DNA from: Agapetus fuscipes
Taxonomy: Eukaryota; Arthropoda; Insecta; Trichoptera; Glossosomatidae
Assembly (NCBI GenBank): GCA_951799405.1
Contig: OX637353.1
Coordinates: forward strand, 4,650,001-4,714,000
Length of the DNA stretch: 64,000 nucleotides
Reading direction: 5' to 3'
Part shown: positions 31,159 to 43,127 of the stretch, piece after piece
How the letters are laid out: every line of letters starts with the position of its first letter
How positions within the stretch are numbered: the first letter of the stretch is position 1
Made by a program: the position numbers and the translations under genes
The notes under the pieces: model-generated
Databases searched by the model: none
Seen by the model: the letters and a program-made list of their open reading frames with translations, nothing else
What the model was told of the DNA's origin: nothing

Positions 31159-32912
31159 ATTTGTTTTGGAGCTGGGTGAGACAAAACAACGAAAGTTGTA
31201 AGTCCACAACTCCGGGAATCAAAAATGTCAGCGGAGACATTCTGTGGAATAAAGAAGATGTAAAAAAGAGATGGAAAGAATATTTTAATGAGGTTTTTGG
31301 TGAAGATGAATGTGATTTAACTGTGAAAGGAGAATATGATGAGGGTAATGTTTTGAAAATATCGAAAGAAGAAGTAAGAAAGGTTATAAAGGAATTAAAG
31401 AATGGGAAAGCTGCAAGTGTGGATGGTGTGAGACCTGAGATGTTGAAAGCGGGAGGAGAATGTGTGATCGAATGGATGAAAGAGCTTTGCGAATTGTGTG
31501 TTAGTGTCAAGGAGGTTCCATCGGACTGGAGAGAGGCGGTCATTGTGCCAATTTACAAAGGTAAAGGCGACAAAAAAGACTGCCGTAACTACAGACCGAT
31601 CAGCCTTCTTAGTGTGCCAGGTAAAGTGCTATGCAAGATTCTTATCCATAGGGTAAGATTATCCACCCAGGAGAAGGTCTCAGATATACAATCTGGCTTT
31701 ATGCCAGAAAGAGGTTGCGTAGACCAGATATTCGCGCTTCGACAGATAGTCGAAAAACAGCTGGCCGTTAATAAAAAGGTCTACGCGGCTTTCGTAGATC
31801 TTGAGAAAGCCTTCGACTCGGTGGATAGAAGTATGATGTGGTGTGTGCTAGAGAAGTATGGTGTAAACAAAGCACTTTTGAATGCGATACGCGCCATCTA
31901 TGTAAATAGCAGGGCGTGTGTCAGGGTGGATGGAGAATACAGCGAGTATTTTAATGTGTACAAAGGTGTGAGACAGGGTTGCATAATGAGCCCATGGTTA
32001 TTCAATATAATCATGGATCATTGTGTTAAACAAGCGAATCTGGAAGGACATGGCATACAAATTGGAGAGAGAAAAGTCGGAGTTCTGCTTTATGCTGATG
32101 ACGCAGTATTAATTGCTGATTCAGCAGCGGAACTCCAGACAATGCTCTCTAGTTTGAACCATGTTCTGTGTGCAAGCAAGTTGAAAATTAATGCAAGTAA
32201 GACGAAAGTACTGATTTTTGACAGAAGGGATGAAACTGAAGAATGCACGTTTATGTTGAATGGTACGAAAGTTGAAATTGTGGATGAATTTAGATACTTG
32301 GGAAGTATGTTTGAAAAGAATGGAAAGATGACAAGAGAACTTGAGAATAGGGTGTGCAAGGGAAAGCAAGTGGTCGGTGCAATAGGAAGAATAGCAAAGA
32401 ACAAGCGATTGACGATGGATCTGAGAATGGCGGTACACAATGGCATATTGTTACCGACTTTGATGTATGGAAGTGAAGCATGGACAGTGAATGATAGCGA
32501 AATGAGTAAAGTATGTACGGTGGAAATGAAGCATTTGAGAAGTATGACAGGAAAAACTTTGAGGGATAGAGTTAGGAATGAATGGGTAAAAAAAGAATGT
32601 AATTTGAAAGAGGATGTGAAAGTTAAAGTACAAAAGAATGTGATGAGATGGTTTGGGCATGTGGAAAGAATGAAAGATGATAGACTGACAAAGTATGTAT
32701 ACAAAGAAAGTGTGAAAGGAAAAAGAGGGAAGGGACGACCGAGAAAAGTATGGAGTGATCAGATTGAGGAGATTGTGAAAGAATGGGATATACAAAGTGA
32801 GCGTAAAAGAAGAAAATGCATGAAAAAGGTGATGGATATGAAGGAATTGAAAGAGGTATGTCAGGATAGGAAAAAATGGAGGCAACTCTGCAGAGGCTCT
32901 GGCCACCCCTAG
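31071..32912 (+). CDS. LINE-B reverse transcriptase ORF, longest in the window
   Basis: 613-residue ORF with no internal stop. Roughly the first 35 residues are read-through of the host tail element. LINE-B similarity starts near WVRQNNESCKSTTPGIKN at about 31165. RT blocks in order: GKAASVDGVRPEML (about 113-126), NYRPISLL (173-180), SGFMPERGCVDQI, FVDLEKAFDSVD (from residue 241, catalytic Asp in motif A), RQGCIMSPWLFNI, and YADD (341-344). LYGSEAW-type, RWFGHVERM and GKGRPRKVWSDQI blocks follow. The apurinic endonuclease expected at the N-terminus is absent, so the copy is 5' truncated and cannot mobilise itself, although the RT core looks intact. The stop is at 32910-32912. The encoded enzyme class performs target-primed reverse transcription of its own RNA. 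The minus-strand ORFs across this region are antisense shadows. Confidence 0.9.
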   Translation: MSLSFQEKVAGVAWFTFKSNLCFLYNAYLHLFWSWVRQNNESCKSTTPGIKNVSGDILWNKEDVKKRWKEYFNEVFGEDECDLTVKGEYDEGNVLKISKEEVRKVIKELKNGKAASVDGVRPEMLKAGGECVIEWMKELCELCVSVKEVPSDWREAVIVPIYKGKGDKKDCRNYRPISLLSVPGKVLCKILIHRVRLSTQEKVSDIQSGFMPERGCVDQIFALRQIVEKQLAVNKKVYAAFVDLEKAFDSVDRSMMWCVLEKYGVNKALLNAIRAIYVNSRACVRVDGEYSEYFNVYKGVRQGCIMSPWLFNIIMDHCVKQANLEGHGIQIGERKVGVLLYADDAVLIADSAAELQTMLSSLNHVLCASKLKINASKTKVLIFDRRDETEECTFMLNGTKVEIVDEFRYLGSMFEKNGKMTRELENRVCKGKQVVGAIGRIAKNKRLTMDLRMAVHNGILLPTLMYGSEAWTVNDSEMSKVCTVEMKHLRSMTGKTLRDRVRNEWVKKECNLKEDVKVKVQKNVMRWFGHVERMKDDRLTKYVYKESVKGKRGKGRPRKVWSDQIEEIVKEWDIQSERKRRKCMKKVMDMKELKEVCQDRKKWRQLCRGSGHP

Positions 32913-32950
32913 CGGAATGGCGACAGAGTTACAGGTTACAGGTTACAGGC
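32913..32950 (+). mobile_element. LINE-B 3' terminus with short repeat tail
   Basis: Only about 16 bp separate the stop codon from GAGTTACAGGTTACAGGTTACAGG, a tail of two to three ACAGGTT units. The copy at 44.94-45.40 kb ends in the similar TTACAGTTACAG. These short terminal repeats replace poly-A in LINE-B and LINE-C. Confidence 0.7.
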
Positions 32951-33063
32951 ATATGCAGCATTTGGTTTATTTTGTATTAAGCAAATGCAGCATGAATAAG
33001 CGAAGACTATTTCGATAAATTTTCAGCTTCCATCTTTTCAGGTCCTTTATAAGTAGCATTTAA

Positions 33064-33291
33064 TTGATTTTTATATTTTTTAGAAACAAAATTCTAATGA
33101 AACACTGTTTTTTTCACAAGTGTCAATTTATTTTTAATAATAATATGTATATTATTTTTATTTATATCTTTTTCGATCTTGTCGATCATCTTCAGGTAAG
33201 AATAAAATAAATAATAATATTTAAATAAATTGATATTTGCGAAAATAAAGTGTTTCATTAGAATTTTGTTTCTAAAAAATATAAGAATCAA
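33064..33291. mobile_element. 228-bp hairpin element with structured motif at its centre
   Basis: The arms 33064-33106 and 33249-33291 are 43-nt inverted repeats with one mismatch, and pairing continues imperfectly inward. Near the centre, the minus strand reads CTGAAGA, T, GATC-GACAA-GATC, GAAA (complement of 33171-33195). No ORF. The target duplication is not clear. Confidence 0.7.
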
Positions 33292-33503
33292 CCAATATGA
33301 ATTTTCACAGTTTTAATTCACAAACCATAAAAAAATAGAAGCATTTAATTCTAAATTATATATTTAGACTTATTGTTGAAATAATCTGTACATCTTAGTG
33401 TGTAAGTAGGTAGTACATATATTTCAAGAAGGCCCTAGTATGAAACCTCCGTCATTAGTTAGTACACGAGCGAGTACCGGCCGACGCGACGTTTCACCTA
33501 GGT

Positions 33504-33795
33504 CAGGGGTCAGCAACCTTTTGAGTCGGAAGAGTCAAAAATGACAATTTACAAATTTTAAAGTGTGTAAAGAGCCACAAATGCTTTCTTGCCAAAACAA
33601 TAAATAGCGATGACGGGGGGGGGGGCGTGAAAATGGCTGATGGGTAAAAAAGAACGATCCTGAACGATTTTTGTGTTTTTCGATCAGAAGTGTGTTTTTT
33701 TATAAATATTAATATTTGCGTATTGAACTAAAGAGCCGTAACTTTACACCCAAAGAGCCGCATGTGGCTCGCGAGCCGCAGGTTGCCGACCCCTG
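33504..33795. mobile_element. hAT-type MITE with 8-bp target duplication
   Basis: Starts CAGGGGTCAGCAACCTTTTG and ends CAGGTTGCCGACCCCTG, a classic hAT terminal inverted repeat. ACCTAGGT is duplicated exactly at 33496-33503 and 33796-33803. The 292-bp interior contains GAGCCGCATGTGGCTCGCG-type sequence and a run of G at about 33617-33628, and no transposase. Confidence 0.95.
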
Positions 33796-33803
33796 ACCTA
33801 GGT

Positions 33804-36253
33804 ATATTTGCGTGTTTACGTATTCGATTTTGAAGGTAAACAGGAGTAAATTTCTGGGAACAACAAGAAAAGGATTTTTTTTATTTTCACCCTAATATTC
33901 GTTTAAATTTGTCAAGAGCAAAGAAGTTATAGTTATTGTTACACGCCTAATAAGAGTGCATCTCATAGATCGTAGTTATAATATTTTTTGTTAGCGCTTC
34001 TCTCATGAAAAAACACACTTAAAGAGCCTTAAAGAGTCGGTTCTACCAAGCGCCAACTCAAATGAAACTCAGGTGCTATAAGCTTGGATGCACTTGCACG
34101 GTCCTCATTATTTTCACATATCACTTGTCAGTAAACAAACAACTAGTTTACGGACTCGAACCTTTGATACTAAAACACCGAATCCGGCCAAAGGCTCGAA
34201 AAATAGAACTCCGATTTCCAAGAAAAGATCTTAGTTTTTTGTTGGTTTTTTTTTGTTTTCAGAGATGATGTTATGCTTCTTTGTTTTTGTGCAAAAAGTT
34301 ATTTGTTTTATTAAGCATTTCTCAAACTACGCATAAAATTATGAAAAAACTCCATTTCCCTATAAACTGATTATTGATAAGCTTGTCCTCTTACCGGAAA
34401 AAAAATTCGTACGTCAATACTACCACTTCAGGAAGAAAGCTGTGAGAATTTTTCCTAACTTTTAGTTTATTATATACATTACACATTTTTTGTTAAGCTT
34501 ACTTTATGCTTATAAATTTCCAAAGAAACTGCTTTAAATGGTACGAAATAAAAATATTTACAGTATCAATTCTGCTTACGAACCCCTAGAAATAAGCAAA
34601 GTATACATTAATATTTTTTAGTGTTGATCTGTTAACACAGTTTTTTAAATATTTATAAAGTATACATTTGTTACTTGGGTTATTCTTAGAACATTTTGTA
34701 GAAAATCTTCTTAGAGCATCCACCCCCAGCTTTATAATATTGGAAAAATATTTTCATTGTACTATACAAGTCTTTAATAACAGCGCTAGACACGCGTTGG
34801 CACACTTCTAAGTTGCTAGGCTTGCACGAGATCAGTATGTATTTGCCATTTATTTTTACATACCATTTAAAGCAAAAAAAATGACTTTGTTGGCCTGAAA
34901 CCATTTTACTTTTTTATGGGACTAAAAAGATTTAAAAAAATTCAAAAGTTGTTAATCAAACAAATTGAAAAATAAAATAATACCCATTAAAATAAGTTTG
35001 CTTTTGCGTATGGTGCATAATTCAACTCATTTGATCACAATATAATATGTCTTTATATATGTTCGATGATGAACATTAAAAACCAAAAACATTTTTTAGG
35101 CTCAGTTAACCGATTTGGTCATTTACTTATTTCATCAAAAAAGTACTAGGTAATCACTTTTACGAGAAAGTATAAATTTTCCTAAAACACAGAGTTTTAT
35201 TTTCACAAGTTGAGCATTTATTTCACCTTAAGTACTTTCGACTTACTCACGTCATTTTCAAGAAGACACTGTTACAAAATTGACAAGATATAAACCATAG
35301 AGAAATGAGAAGAATGAGTGACGACAGAGAGGTAAAATTAGGTAATAACAAAGACAAAGCAGCAATAATCTGAACATTGACCAAACTATAAGAATCACTT
35401 TTATTGTGACCTTATAATCATACAATAACTGTGGAATCAACCATTTATCTCGACATACAATATTTTCAATACTTGACTGAAATGGAATGATTGTATACAT
35501 TTTTTTTTTAATGTATTATCTGGTTAACTTCAAAACACATTTTTGTGTCTGTTTTATTAAGCTTCGACAAACATAAAGTAACCAAAAGGTAAAACAAACA
35601 ATGGAACGGTGTTTTCTTGGCTGAGCGATTGTGTAATTTGTGTTGTATTTAAAGCTATACTAGTTTGTGTTCACTTATCAACTACTTATACTAACTTCTG
35701 GTACTAAGTGTATGCAACCTATCACTATCTAAATCAGCCTACATATTGTATTGTAGGTTAGGGTAGGCTGGCCCATAAGACAAGTAGACCCATAACTCCA
35801 GTAAATGAGAAGATGCTATCAGTGAATACGATTCTCCAGTAAACATAGACATACCAGTTCCACTAGGTGGATTATAACCATTTTACTACCCACTACCCCA
35901 AGTATTCAATTTGGATTTAAACTCAACCATAGCGTTTTATCAAAAATGTATGGAAACTAAAGATATGCTGATTTAGTTTTCATACATACTCGTAGTTTGG
36001 TTAAAGTTATAGTTTAGCTACAACGTGAAATTTTATACTACTGAAACAGGTATACCGCATAAAACCAGTAAATATTTCTACATAGAGACATATGACGGGA
36101 GATTGAAGGCGCTTTGATGGTATCATATTAATTCTGATTATGATTGAGCCCTTATTTGATAGGTTGGTGTGAGGTGGAATAACCTCACGATAGCAAATCG
36201 TACTGAGGAAAAAGTGAACAATTAATGTAATAATCGATTAATGAAATCATCAG
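33804..36253. other. Unassigned AT-rich sequence
   Basis: Anonymous short ORFs only (34062-34268, 34686-34904, 35258-35500). No repeat recognised. Confidence 0.3.
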
Positions 36254-36466
36254 TCGGTCTTATGGCCGCGTGGATCAAGACAGGTTATTTGGATCCGGAT
36301 AACGCTGGTTCGGATCCCGCGACGATAACTTCGACCCTGGTTCAACAGATGCGGTTGCATGCACACAAGCTTCTGCTTTCGCATGAAGACAACTGGCCAG
36401 TCAAAATAGGTTGGTGGATTGCATTCCTTTCCACAAAACTATTTGAAAAAAAAAAAAAAAAAAAAA
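36254..36466 (+). mobile_element. SINE-III, near full length with poly-A
   Basis: CGGTCTTATGGCCGCGTGGA is the box A region and CTGGTTCGGATCCCGCG the box B region. The body CTTCGACCCTGGTTCAACAG, CGCATGAAGACAACTGG and GGTTGGTGGATTGCATTCC matches 22.47 kb. It ends in a run of about 20 A at 36446-36466. The 123-residue ORF is a by-product. Confidence 0.85.
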
Positions 36467-38512
36467 CTTATTGGAAACTCGCATCGCCATCAGCTCAATG
36501 TCTTTTTGAGCAGAAATCTTGTGATCAAATCCAAGGGTGTCAGAGATGGCATCTCAATTCAGTGTTGTCTTTGACCAAGAATAAAGAAAGCTCCTTGACT
36601 ATATCATATTAACTTGGATGAAAACTTGCTGTTTCTCCAACATTCCCGCTTTTGATTATTAACACAAGAAATGCTCCTGTATTAAGTCTTAGTTGGAGAG
36701 GTATAAGTAGGTATTGTAGTAACGATTCATAGTTAATACATGCTTACAAGCAGATACGTATAAGGTTGTCGCTCCTTGCTTTTATTTATATTCATTTAGT
36801 GAATTATCAATGTCACCCCTGAAACTGGGTGTAATACTTCACCGACTAATGCTACTCCTTTGGTGAAAATATAAAATAAGAATAAATTTGGAGACAGCAT
36901 GATAAAATCCAACGCTCGCAAATAGAAAGTGTCATTTTTTAATATATTGACAATCGTTCATATTATACAACTCGTGAAGGAACATCTTTAAACAACAATT
37001 TTACAAGGAAAGCCTTAGTTAGGTTAAGCAGAGCTTAATATTGCCACTTTAAGCTGCGAATGATGTATGATTCCATTACGATGCCTAAGCTTGATAGTGT
37101 AATTCACAACATTAAGGTTCTCATGCAAGTCCCGCGCCGGAAACTTCTTTCCGTTTAGTGTCCGAAAATTTCATGTTACCGAGTTGTACCTACTCGTGAT
37201 GGAAAATCTCGTTTTCGAGAATTACGGAGATTTTCATTTAAATGAAAGAAACACGGAAATGTTTCTCTCACTCTCGCATTTCTTATGTCGTATAAGCTGC
37301 CATATCTAAGTTTAAGTCTAGGAGTTAATGTAACAGACTCCACCCCGGAAGGTTAAACATCGTTCGGCAGATCACAATGCTTTTAAATCCGTTTATTTTA
37401 AGTGAAAGTCTTCCTACTTGTGAAACTGTTGATTCTCATTTCTTGTGGAAGAATGAGTTAACCTTGCCAGTGCGATGATTTATGTTGGAAAAAATCATGT
37501 TTGACACCTCCGTAAAATAGAACTCTACCCTCTGACTTATCAACTAACCAGAGCTTTCCATATTTTTATGGGTAATATAATTTGATAAACAGACCAAGGT
37601 ACAGATAAACACCGCTTTAACTGAATTTCGATGACAGCTACAGGAGGACGCTGTTGTGACTTTGCAGCCTTCAAATTCTTAAAATCATTAGTTTTTTTTC
37701 TTAATGAAAATATTTCTTAAATTTAAGCTATTCAGCTCCCATCAAATTGAGATTTAAAAAAAAAGGTGACGGTACTTTTTATTACGTTCAGTTTAAGCAG
37801 TGTCGATCTGTACCGATTCAGAACGCAAAGAACTAGCCTCAAAAAATTATGTGAATAAAAGAGAAGAAGATGAAAATTCAATTGGGTTAATTAAATTTGA
37901 TACAATATGATATGTATGAAAAAATTCGTAATTAAATAGAGAGGCTGTTATTTTAATAAATGGTATAATGATTTCGGCGGTAATTTTCGTTGGTCCTAGT
38001 TGACTGTAGGCGTTATAGCGAGGCATGGCATTATTTGGCGAGCGGTCAGAGCCCCCCTCCCCTGGACTCCACACAAAGCAAACAAGGGATGAAACTGAGA
38101 CGCGACCCTCTCATGTTTTCCATACTAAAATTTAATTATGCCCAGAGCTTTACACGTAAAACTATATCATTTTACATCGCGATTAATCTCTCACCGTGAA
38201 ACAACGACACTAGAAACCGTAAACCGCACAATATATATGAACAGAGAACATTTCATTTTTATTTATTTGGGATATCAATAATTATACAAAAAAATATGGA
38301 AACGTGGAAAAATAAAACAACAACTCTAAGCAGTAACCGATTCCCAAAAACAGATATTAATAAAAACAAAGAATACACGAGTTTGTGTTAAAGGAGAGTG
38401 AGGGTGTGTAAGGGTGAGTGAGGGTGTGGAATGATGTATGACAGTTGTATAATTGAGCGCAACGCTCCTGTTGAGTTAAGCTTCTGTTAAACCAATAGCC
38501 AAGTCACTTTTG
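36467..38512. other. Unassigned sequence
   Basis: A very diverged tail-element trace (ACATGCTTACAAGCAGATACG, ATCAATGTCACCCCTGAAAC) lies at about 36730-36830. Otherwise nothing was recognised. Confidence 0.3.
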
Positions 38513-38990
38513 CTATCTAATCTAATCTAATCTAAGCTGCAAAGATATACATCATTTAAGATTTACATTAAATGCATTCCCACAAGCAGACATGCATAAT
38601 TTCGCGCTTACACATGCTGCATGTGGACCTACAATATAAAAACCCCAATCTCAAATGAACATAAGCCCTGCAACTCTTGCCGACCTTCCCTGAAACAGGG
38701 GTGACTTTGGCAAAGTGAATCTTTTTTTTTTACAGTATTGGTGATCAGCCGCATACCAACCTATAAGTCAAGGAACATACATGACAAATTACATTTTTTT
38801 TTTAAATCAACAAACAACAATATATACATGGACACCAAAAAAAAAAATTAATTCATAAAACCAATTTCACTTTAATAATTAACCCTAGCCGCCAACATTA
38901 CAGATCAACCGCCATTTCTTTCTATCCTTACATACTTCTTTCATTTCCTCTAGAGTCATAACCTACTTCATACAAGCTCTTCTTTTATTG
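38513..38990 (-). pseudogene. LINE-A copy 3: 3' end with premature stop
   Basis: Runs on the minus strand from LINE-A coding sequence at about 38990 through the 3' UTR and tail element to CTAAT repeats at about 38515. The C-terminal frame reads RACMK, then an in-frame TAG (complement of 38963-38965) where the other copies encode KVM, so this copy is dead. The 3' UTR and tail element are very similar to copies 1 and 2. Confidence 0.85.
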
Positions 38991-38995
38991 CTATG

Positions 38996-39534
38996 ATGAG
39001 TAATAACCTTTTACATAGTTAACTGAAAGATTGAAAAGGGGAAAAAAACCGTGCAATGATATATTCAATATTTAACCTAAATGCTTATAATTAAGCTTAA
39101 AATTTATGCTTAAAATTAAAATTACAAAAATAAGTTAACCTAAATGCAGAAAAAGCGAAAAAAATCAACTTATCTGAAAAAATAGTGCAACCTTTTAAGA
39201 ATTGTTTTTGACAAGTGTTTTTTTTTTTTTTTAATTAAATCAGGTCTTCCAATAACTACTTTACTAATAACAGAGATTTTGCCTCCTCTGAGACTTTTCA
39301 TTTATCGCCAAGGCCGTATAAACAATGCCAGTACTAAAATAATGGTAAGAAAAAAACCCAAAAGAAAAATCGTGTCTGACAACTTAGATTGAAATCAAAA
39401 GCCACTGCTTTTCAATACAATTGTTCTATAAACTAAGCTATTTACCTTAAAATGAAATACAAAGTTGAATGTTTCACATTCATGTATATTTGTGCCAAAA
39501 ACATATTTGTTCTGATTTTACACTTTTATAAGTT
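38996..39534. other. Unassigned AT-rich sequence
   Basis: Homopolymer runs and AT-rich DNA; nothing recognised. Confidence 0.3.
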
Positions 39535-39732
39535 ACAAAGTATATTTAGTTTGAAATTCATATTAAGTGCATTCCCACAAGCAAAAACAAACATGCCGCA
39601 TGTGAACTTTCAACATAAAAACCCAATCTGAAAATAACATAAGCCCTGCAACTCTCGCCAACCTTTCCTGAAACAGGCAAAGTGAACCATTTTTTTACAT
39701 TATGGGCCTCAAACCAACCTATAAGTCAAGTC
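39535..39732 (-). repeat. Tail element, minus strand, with internal deletions
   Basis: AGTGCATTCCCACAAGCA, CATGCCGCATGTGAAC, CCTGCAACTCTCGCCAACC, CCTGAAACAGGCAAAGTGAA and CAACCTATAAGTCAAG. The GGGGTGACATTGG segment is deleted. Confidence 0.75.
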
Positions 39733-39947
39733 CCCATATCACATTTGTAAATACGAGATAACCTTGACTCAATTTTGTCAAAAGTGAGATACGATTATCT
39801 CCTGTCATCGCTCGCCTTGAATTGAAACTCAACAACTGTTATCTTGATATCTTATTATCTTTGCTGCCAAATAAAAAGCTGAGCTCGTAATATTTTTAAT
39901 GAAAAATGTAATTAGGGAAAAATTAGGCGAAATTAAAAGGTCGGAAG

Positions 39948-39982
39948 TGAAGGGGGTGGTGGGAGGCGGGGGGAGGGGGGTT
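39948..39982 (+). other. G-rich tract, potential quadruplex
   Basis: Four or more G-runs (GGGGG, GGG, GGGGGG, GGGGGG) within about 35 nt immediately precede the 62-bp tandem array. Quadruplex formation is inferred from base pattern only. Confidence 0.6.
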
Positions 39983-39985
39983 ATA

Positions 39986-40791
39986 TTTATATTCGTGGGC
40001 GTCATATTATAATTACAGAGGGAGGTATGTATTAGGATATAATGGTGTTTATATTCGTGGGCGTCATATTATAATTACAGAGGGAGGTATGTATTAGGAT
40101 ATAATGGTGTTTATATTCGTGGGCGTCATATTATAATTACAGAGGGAGGTATGTATTAGGATATAATGGTGTTTATATTCGTGGGCGTCATATTATAATT
40201 ACAGAGGGAGGTATGTATTAGGATATAATGGTGTTTATATTCGTGGGCGTCATATTATAATTACAGAGGGAGGTATGTATTAGGATATAATGGTGTTTAT
40301 ATTCGTGGGCGTCATATTATAATTACAGAGGGAGGTATGTATTAGGATATAATGGTGTTTATATTCGTGGGCGTCATATTATAATTACAGAGGGAGGTAT
40401 GTATTAGGATATAATGGTGTTTATATTCGTGGGCGTCATATTATAATTACAGAGGGAGGTATGTATTAGGATATAATGGTGTTTATATTCGTGGGCGTCA
40501 TATTATAATTACAGAGGGAGGTATGTATTAGGATATAATGGTGTTTATATTCGTGGGCGTCATATTATAATTACAGAGGGAGGTATGTATTAGGATATAA
40601 TGGTGTTTATATTCGTGGGCGTCATATTATAATTACAGAGGGAGGTATGTATTAGGATATAATGGTGTTTATATTCGTGGGCGTCATATTATAATTACAG
40701 AGGGAGGTATGTATTAGGATATAATGGTGTTTATATTCGTGGGCGTCATATTATAATTACAGAGGGAGGTATGTATTAGGATATAATGGTG
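39986..40791. repeat. Minisatellite: 13 identical 62-bp units
   Basis: The unit starts TTTATATTCGTGGGCGTCAT and ends TAGGATATAATGGTG. Unit starts are exactly 62 bp apart from 39986 to 40730, and I see no substitution between units. The array is not protein-coding in any long frame. Spacer-repeat alternation is absent, so it is not a CRISPR array. Such homogeneity implies very recent expansion or strong gene conversion. Confidence 0.95.
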
Positions 40792-42065
40792 TTTTGATTT
40801 TCATTTTAAAAAATACACGCTTTAAAAAACTGAAATTGTTAAAAAAAATTACGCAATGTTTTTAAAATATTTTTAAAGATTAAACGGACATATTTTTTAA
40901 TCATCAGTATTTTCTGCTTATAATGTGACGAACATTTGCTCATTTAATTTTATTTTATGGTTCAAATTAAAAAAAAAAAACCCCTGCAATATTAACTTCA
41001 CTTGGTAATTAGCATTGGCGTTCTGAGCAAAAAGACTTTAAATCCGGTAGTATCATGCATGATTTTCGTTTTATTGTTTTCTACTTTATTATTTTATGAC
41101 CGACGACGTAAACTCAGCATTCCCAATAAATTAGATTTTTTTTATTCGAAAACAGGGTAACTTCAGCATAAAATTTATTTCATAAACAGTCTAAGCAAGT
41201 CTCAATTTAGCAAGTGTACTTTCCTTACATGTGAAAAAACTGATTAGGTTCTTAAAGCAATTAAGATAAAAAGTTGCACAATACAATGATCAAGAAGAAG
41301 TTTCACAGAGTGCGAGTGTACTATTAACCTAAGTTACATCTATAAACTTACTTTTAAAGTCATGAGCACGCCCTTGATATGTAAGCTCTTTTGATTTCAA
41401 GAGAAAGAATTCCACAACTTGAAATAAAATAGCTTTGAATGAGCGTACACGTACTGTGGGCCATCTGAAACATAACTACAAACTGAAAGGATATGAGGCA
41501 GGTTTGAGCATACCATGAAATTAGCAACTTAGACTCGTCTGTCACTTTGATAAAATATTAAAGATAATCTGAGAATTTACTGATATTTTACAATGCATGT
41601 TTTATTTGAAATTCAAGGCAGGGTCAAAATCCTGCTCGCTAATTATCGGCGTCTAGACGCAGTAAAATTTTATATAATTTTAATATTTGTTATTCCAGCA
41701 GGTCATGCTTGTACCCAAATTGTGCAAAGCTGAAGAGATTAATTATTTCATATTCTTTAAAAATACATCTAGTTAAAACAATGCAGTGGATCATTTATTA
41801 TAAAATGATTTTAAGCTTTACTATTTTTTTTTAAATAGATAGCACAACTTTGTTACACCCTAAGGTTTTTAGAGTATTTTTATTCAATCTTTTTCTGTTT
41901 AGAACAAGCAGTTCAATGAAAGTTAATTTAAACAAAACATGTTTTTAACGTCTTGAAATCTTGTACAATTGCATTATTCAAATTTCAGTATTTTCAGAAA
42001 AAAACACAAATTCTTGGCTGTGTGGCTGAGGTATCACGGAGGTTTCATTTTTATCCATTTCATCC
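40792..42065. other. Unassigned AT-rich sequence
   Basis: No recognisable ORF or repeat. Confidence 0.3.
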
Positions 42066-42372
42066 ATCCGGTCGATAGCTCAGTTGGTAGAGTGCTTGCA
42101 TTCTGCCCTGTGAGCTCGGGTTCGAATCCCACCGAGGAGGGTGTCAGAAATGATTTCCTATTTCGGTGTTTATTTTCAAACCCCATAATAAAAATACCGG
42201 CAAGGTTTACTCAGCCTTCACAAGAAATGAGTACCAGCCCCCTCAGGAGCTGGGAAACCCCCACTTCAACTGAAGCGGTTGGCGTAAGGCCGGCCCCCTT
42301 ACCTGTAAAAATAAATAGGTTCAACTCGCCACATGCGACCCCTTCGGGGATAACGCGGCAAGAAGTTACACT
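42066..42372 (+). mobile_element. SINE-I, longest copy
   Basis: GGTCGATAGCTCAGTTGGTA contains a near-perfect box A and GCTCGGGTTCGAATCCCACC a perfect box B, about 50 nt apart. The body extends through CTATTTCGGTGTTTATTTTC, GAGCTGGGAAACCCCCACTT and CCCCTTCGGGGATAACGCGG, about 300 bp in all. Head copies occur at 63871 (plus) and 60958-61040 (minus). It lacks a proper anticodon arm and acceptor stem, so it is a tRNA-derived SINE. The 137-residue ORF across it is a by-product. Confidence 0.85.
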
Positions 42373-43127
42373 ATATGTGTAGCTTAGTTGCGTTGCGTTT
42401 ATCCATAATTTCGTAAGGTGTCTTCTGCGTCATTTTGCCTAGTTGGAAAAGTCAAACATCAAAAATAAGGTCATTCACAGATTATTTATCAAGCACGCTC
42501 ATAGTTCGAACCATTGTTTCGATCATAAAACATCACCTACTGTTATGTTGCTATACAGTGAACTAGACTTTATTTCTTCCTCTTGCAATGCTCACAGCTA
42601 TAATAATATATTTAATCATAATAGTTGTGAAGAGCTCTCCCTGGACGGCCGCGCTAAATCTTAGCTGCCGAGAGTGTTGAGCCTTAAGTCGTGTACAATA
42701 GATAACCTCCTCCCGGCTGTCCAGAGCTTTGATAAATGCCACCCTCCAGACACTCGTCCAACAACTGCAGATCTGATAAGTGGAAAGTAAAAAGTATCAA
42801 GTTGTAGTGGTTAGTGGATAAAAGATCTCAAATAAGCCGAAAAGACACTCAGGGAAAAAAGAAAAAACACAGAAATCTGTCAAATGTGTAAGACTGATGA
42901 TGCTGCAGAGTAGGAAATGAAGACACTTCTCGCGAGACCACATGTTCAGAATGGATGCAGATTGGATAGAAAAGATTGCGGCAAAGTGACCGACCACGCC
43001 AGGCAGATACTTGAGAGGTGGAGAGACAGAGTGATAGTCAGGGTCATAGGAGGAGATTTCCAGATTGTGAATTTGCCAAACAACTATTTTAAGGAATATT
43101 TTTTGAGCAAGTTTTCATTTATAATAA
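42373..43127. other. Unassigned sequence before a solo LTR
   Basis: The ORF at 42917-43141 (74 residues, RLDRKDCGKVTDHARQILER-type) has no domain I recognise. The region is less AT-rich than average. Confidence 0.3.

Noticed and set aside
31085..32906. Minus-strand ORFs of 100-200 residues opposite the LINE-B RT
   Set aside because: They are antisense shadows of an intact reverse transcriptase frame and their translations are Ser/Phe-rich without domains.
39986..40791. CRISPR-like periodic array
   Set aside because: The whole 62-bp unit is identical in every copy. There are no unique spacers and the context is a eukaryotic genome, so it is a minisatellite.
42072..42140. Functional tRNA gene
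   Set aside because: Box A and box B are good, but no acceptor stem forms, the anticodon arm is poor, and dispersed copies with a shared downstream body show it is a SINE.
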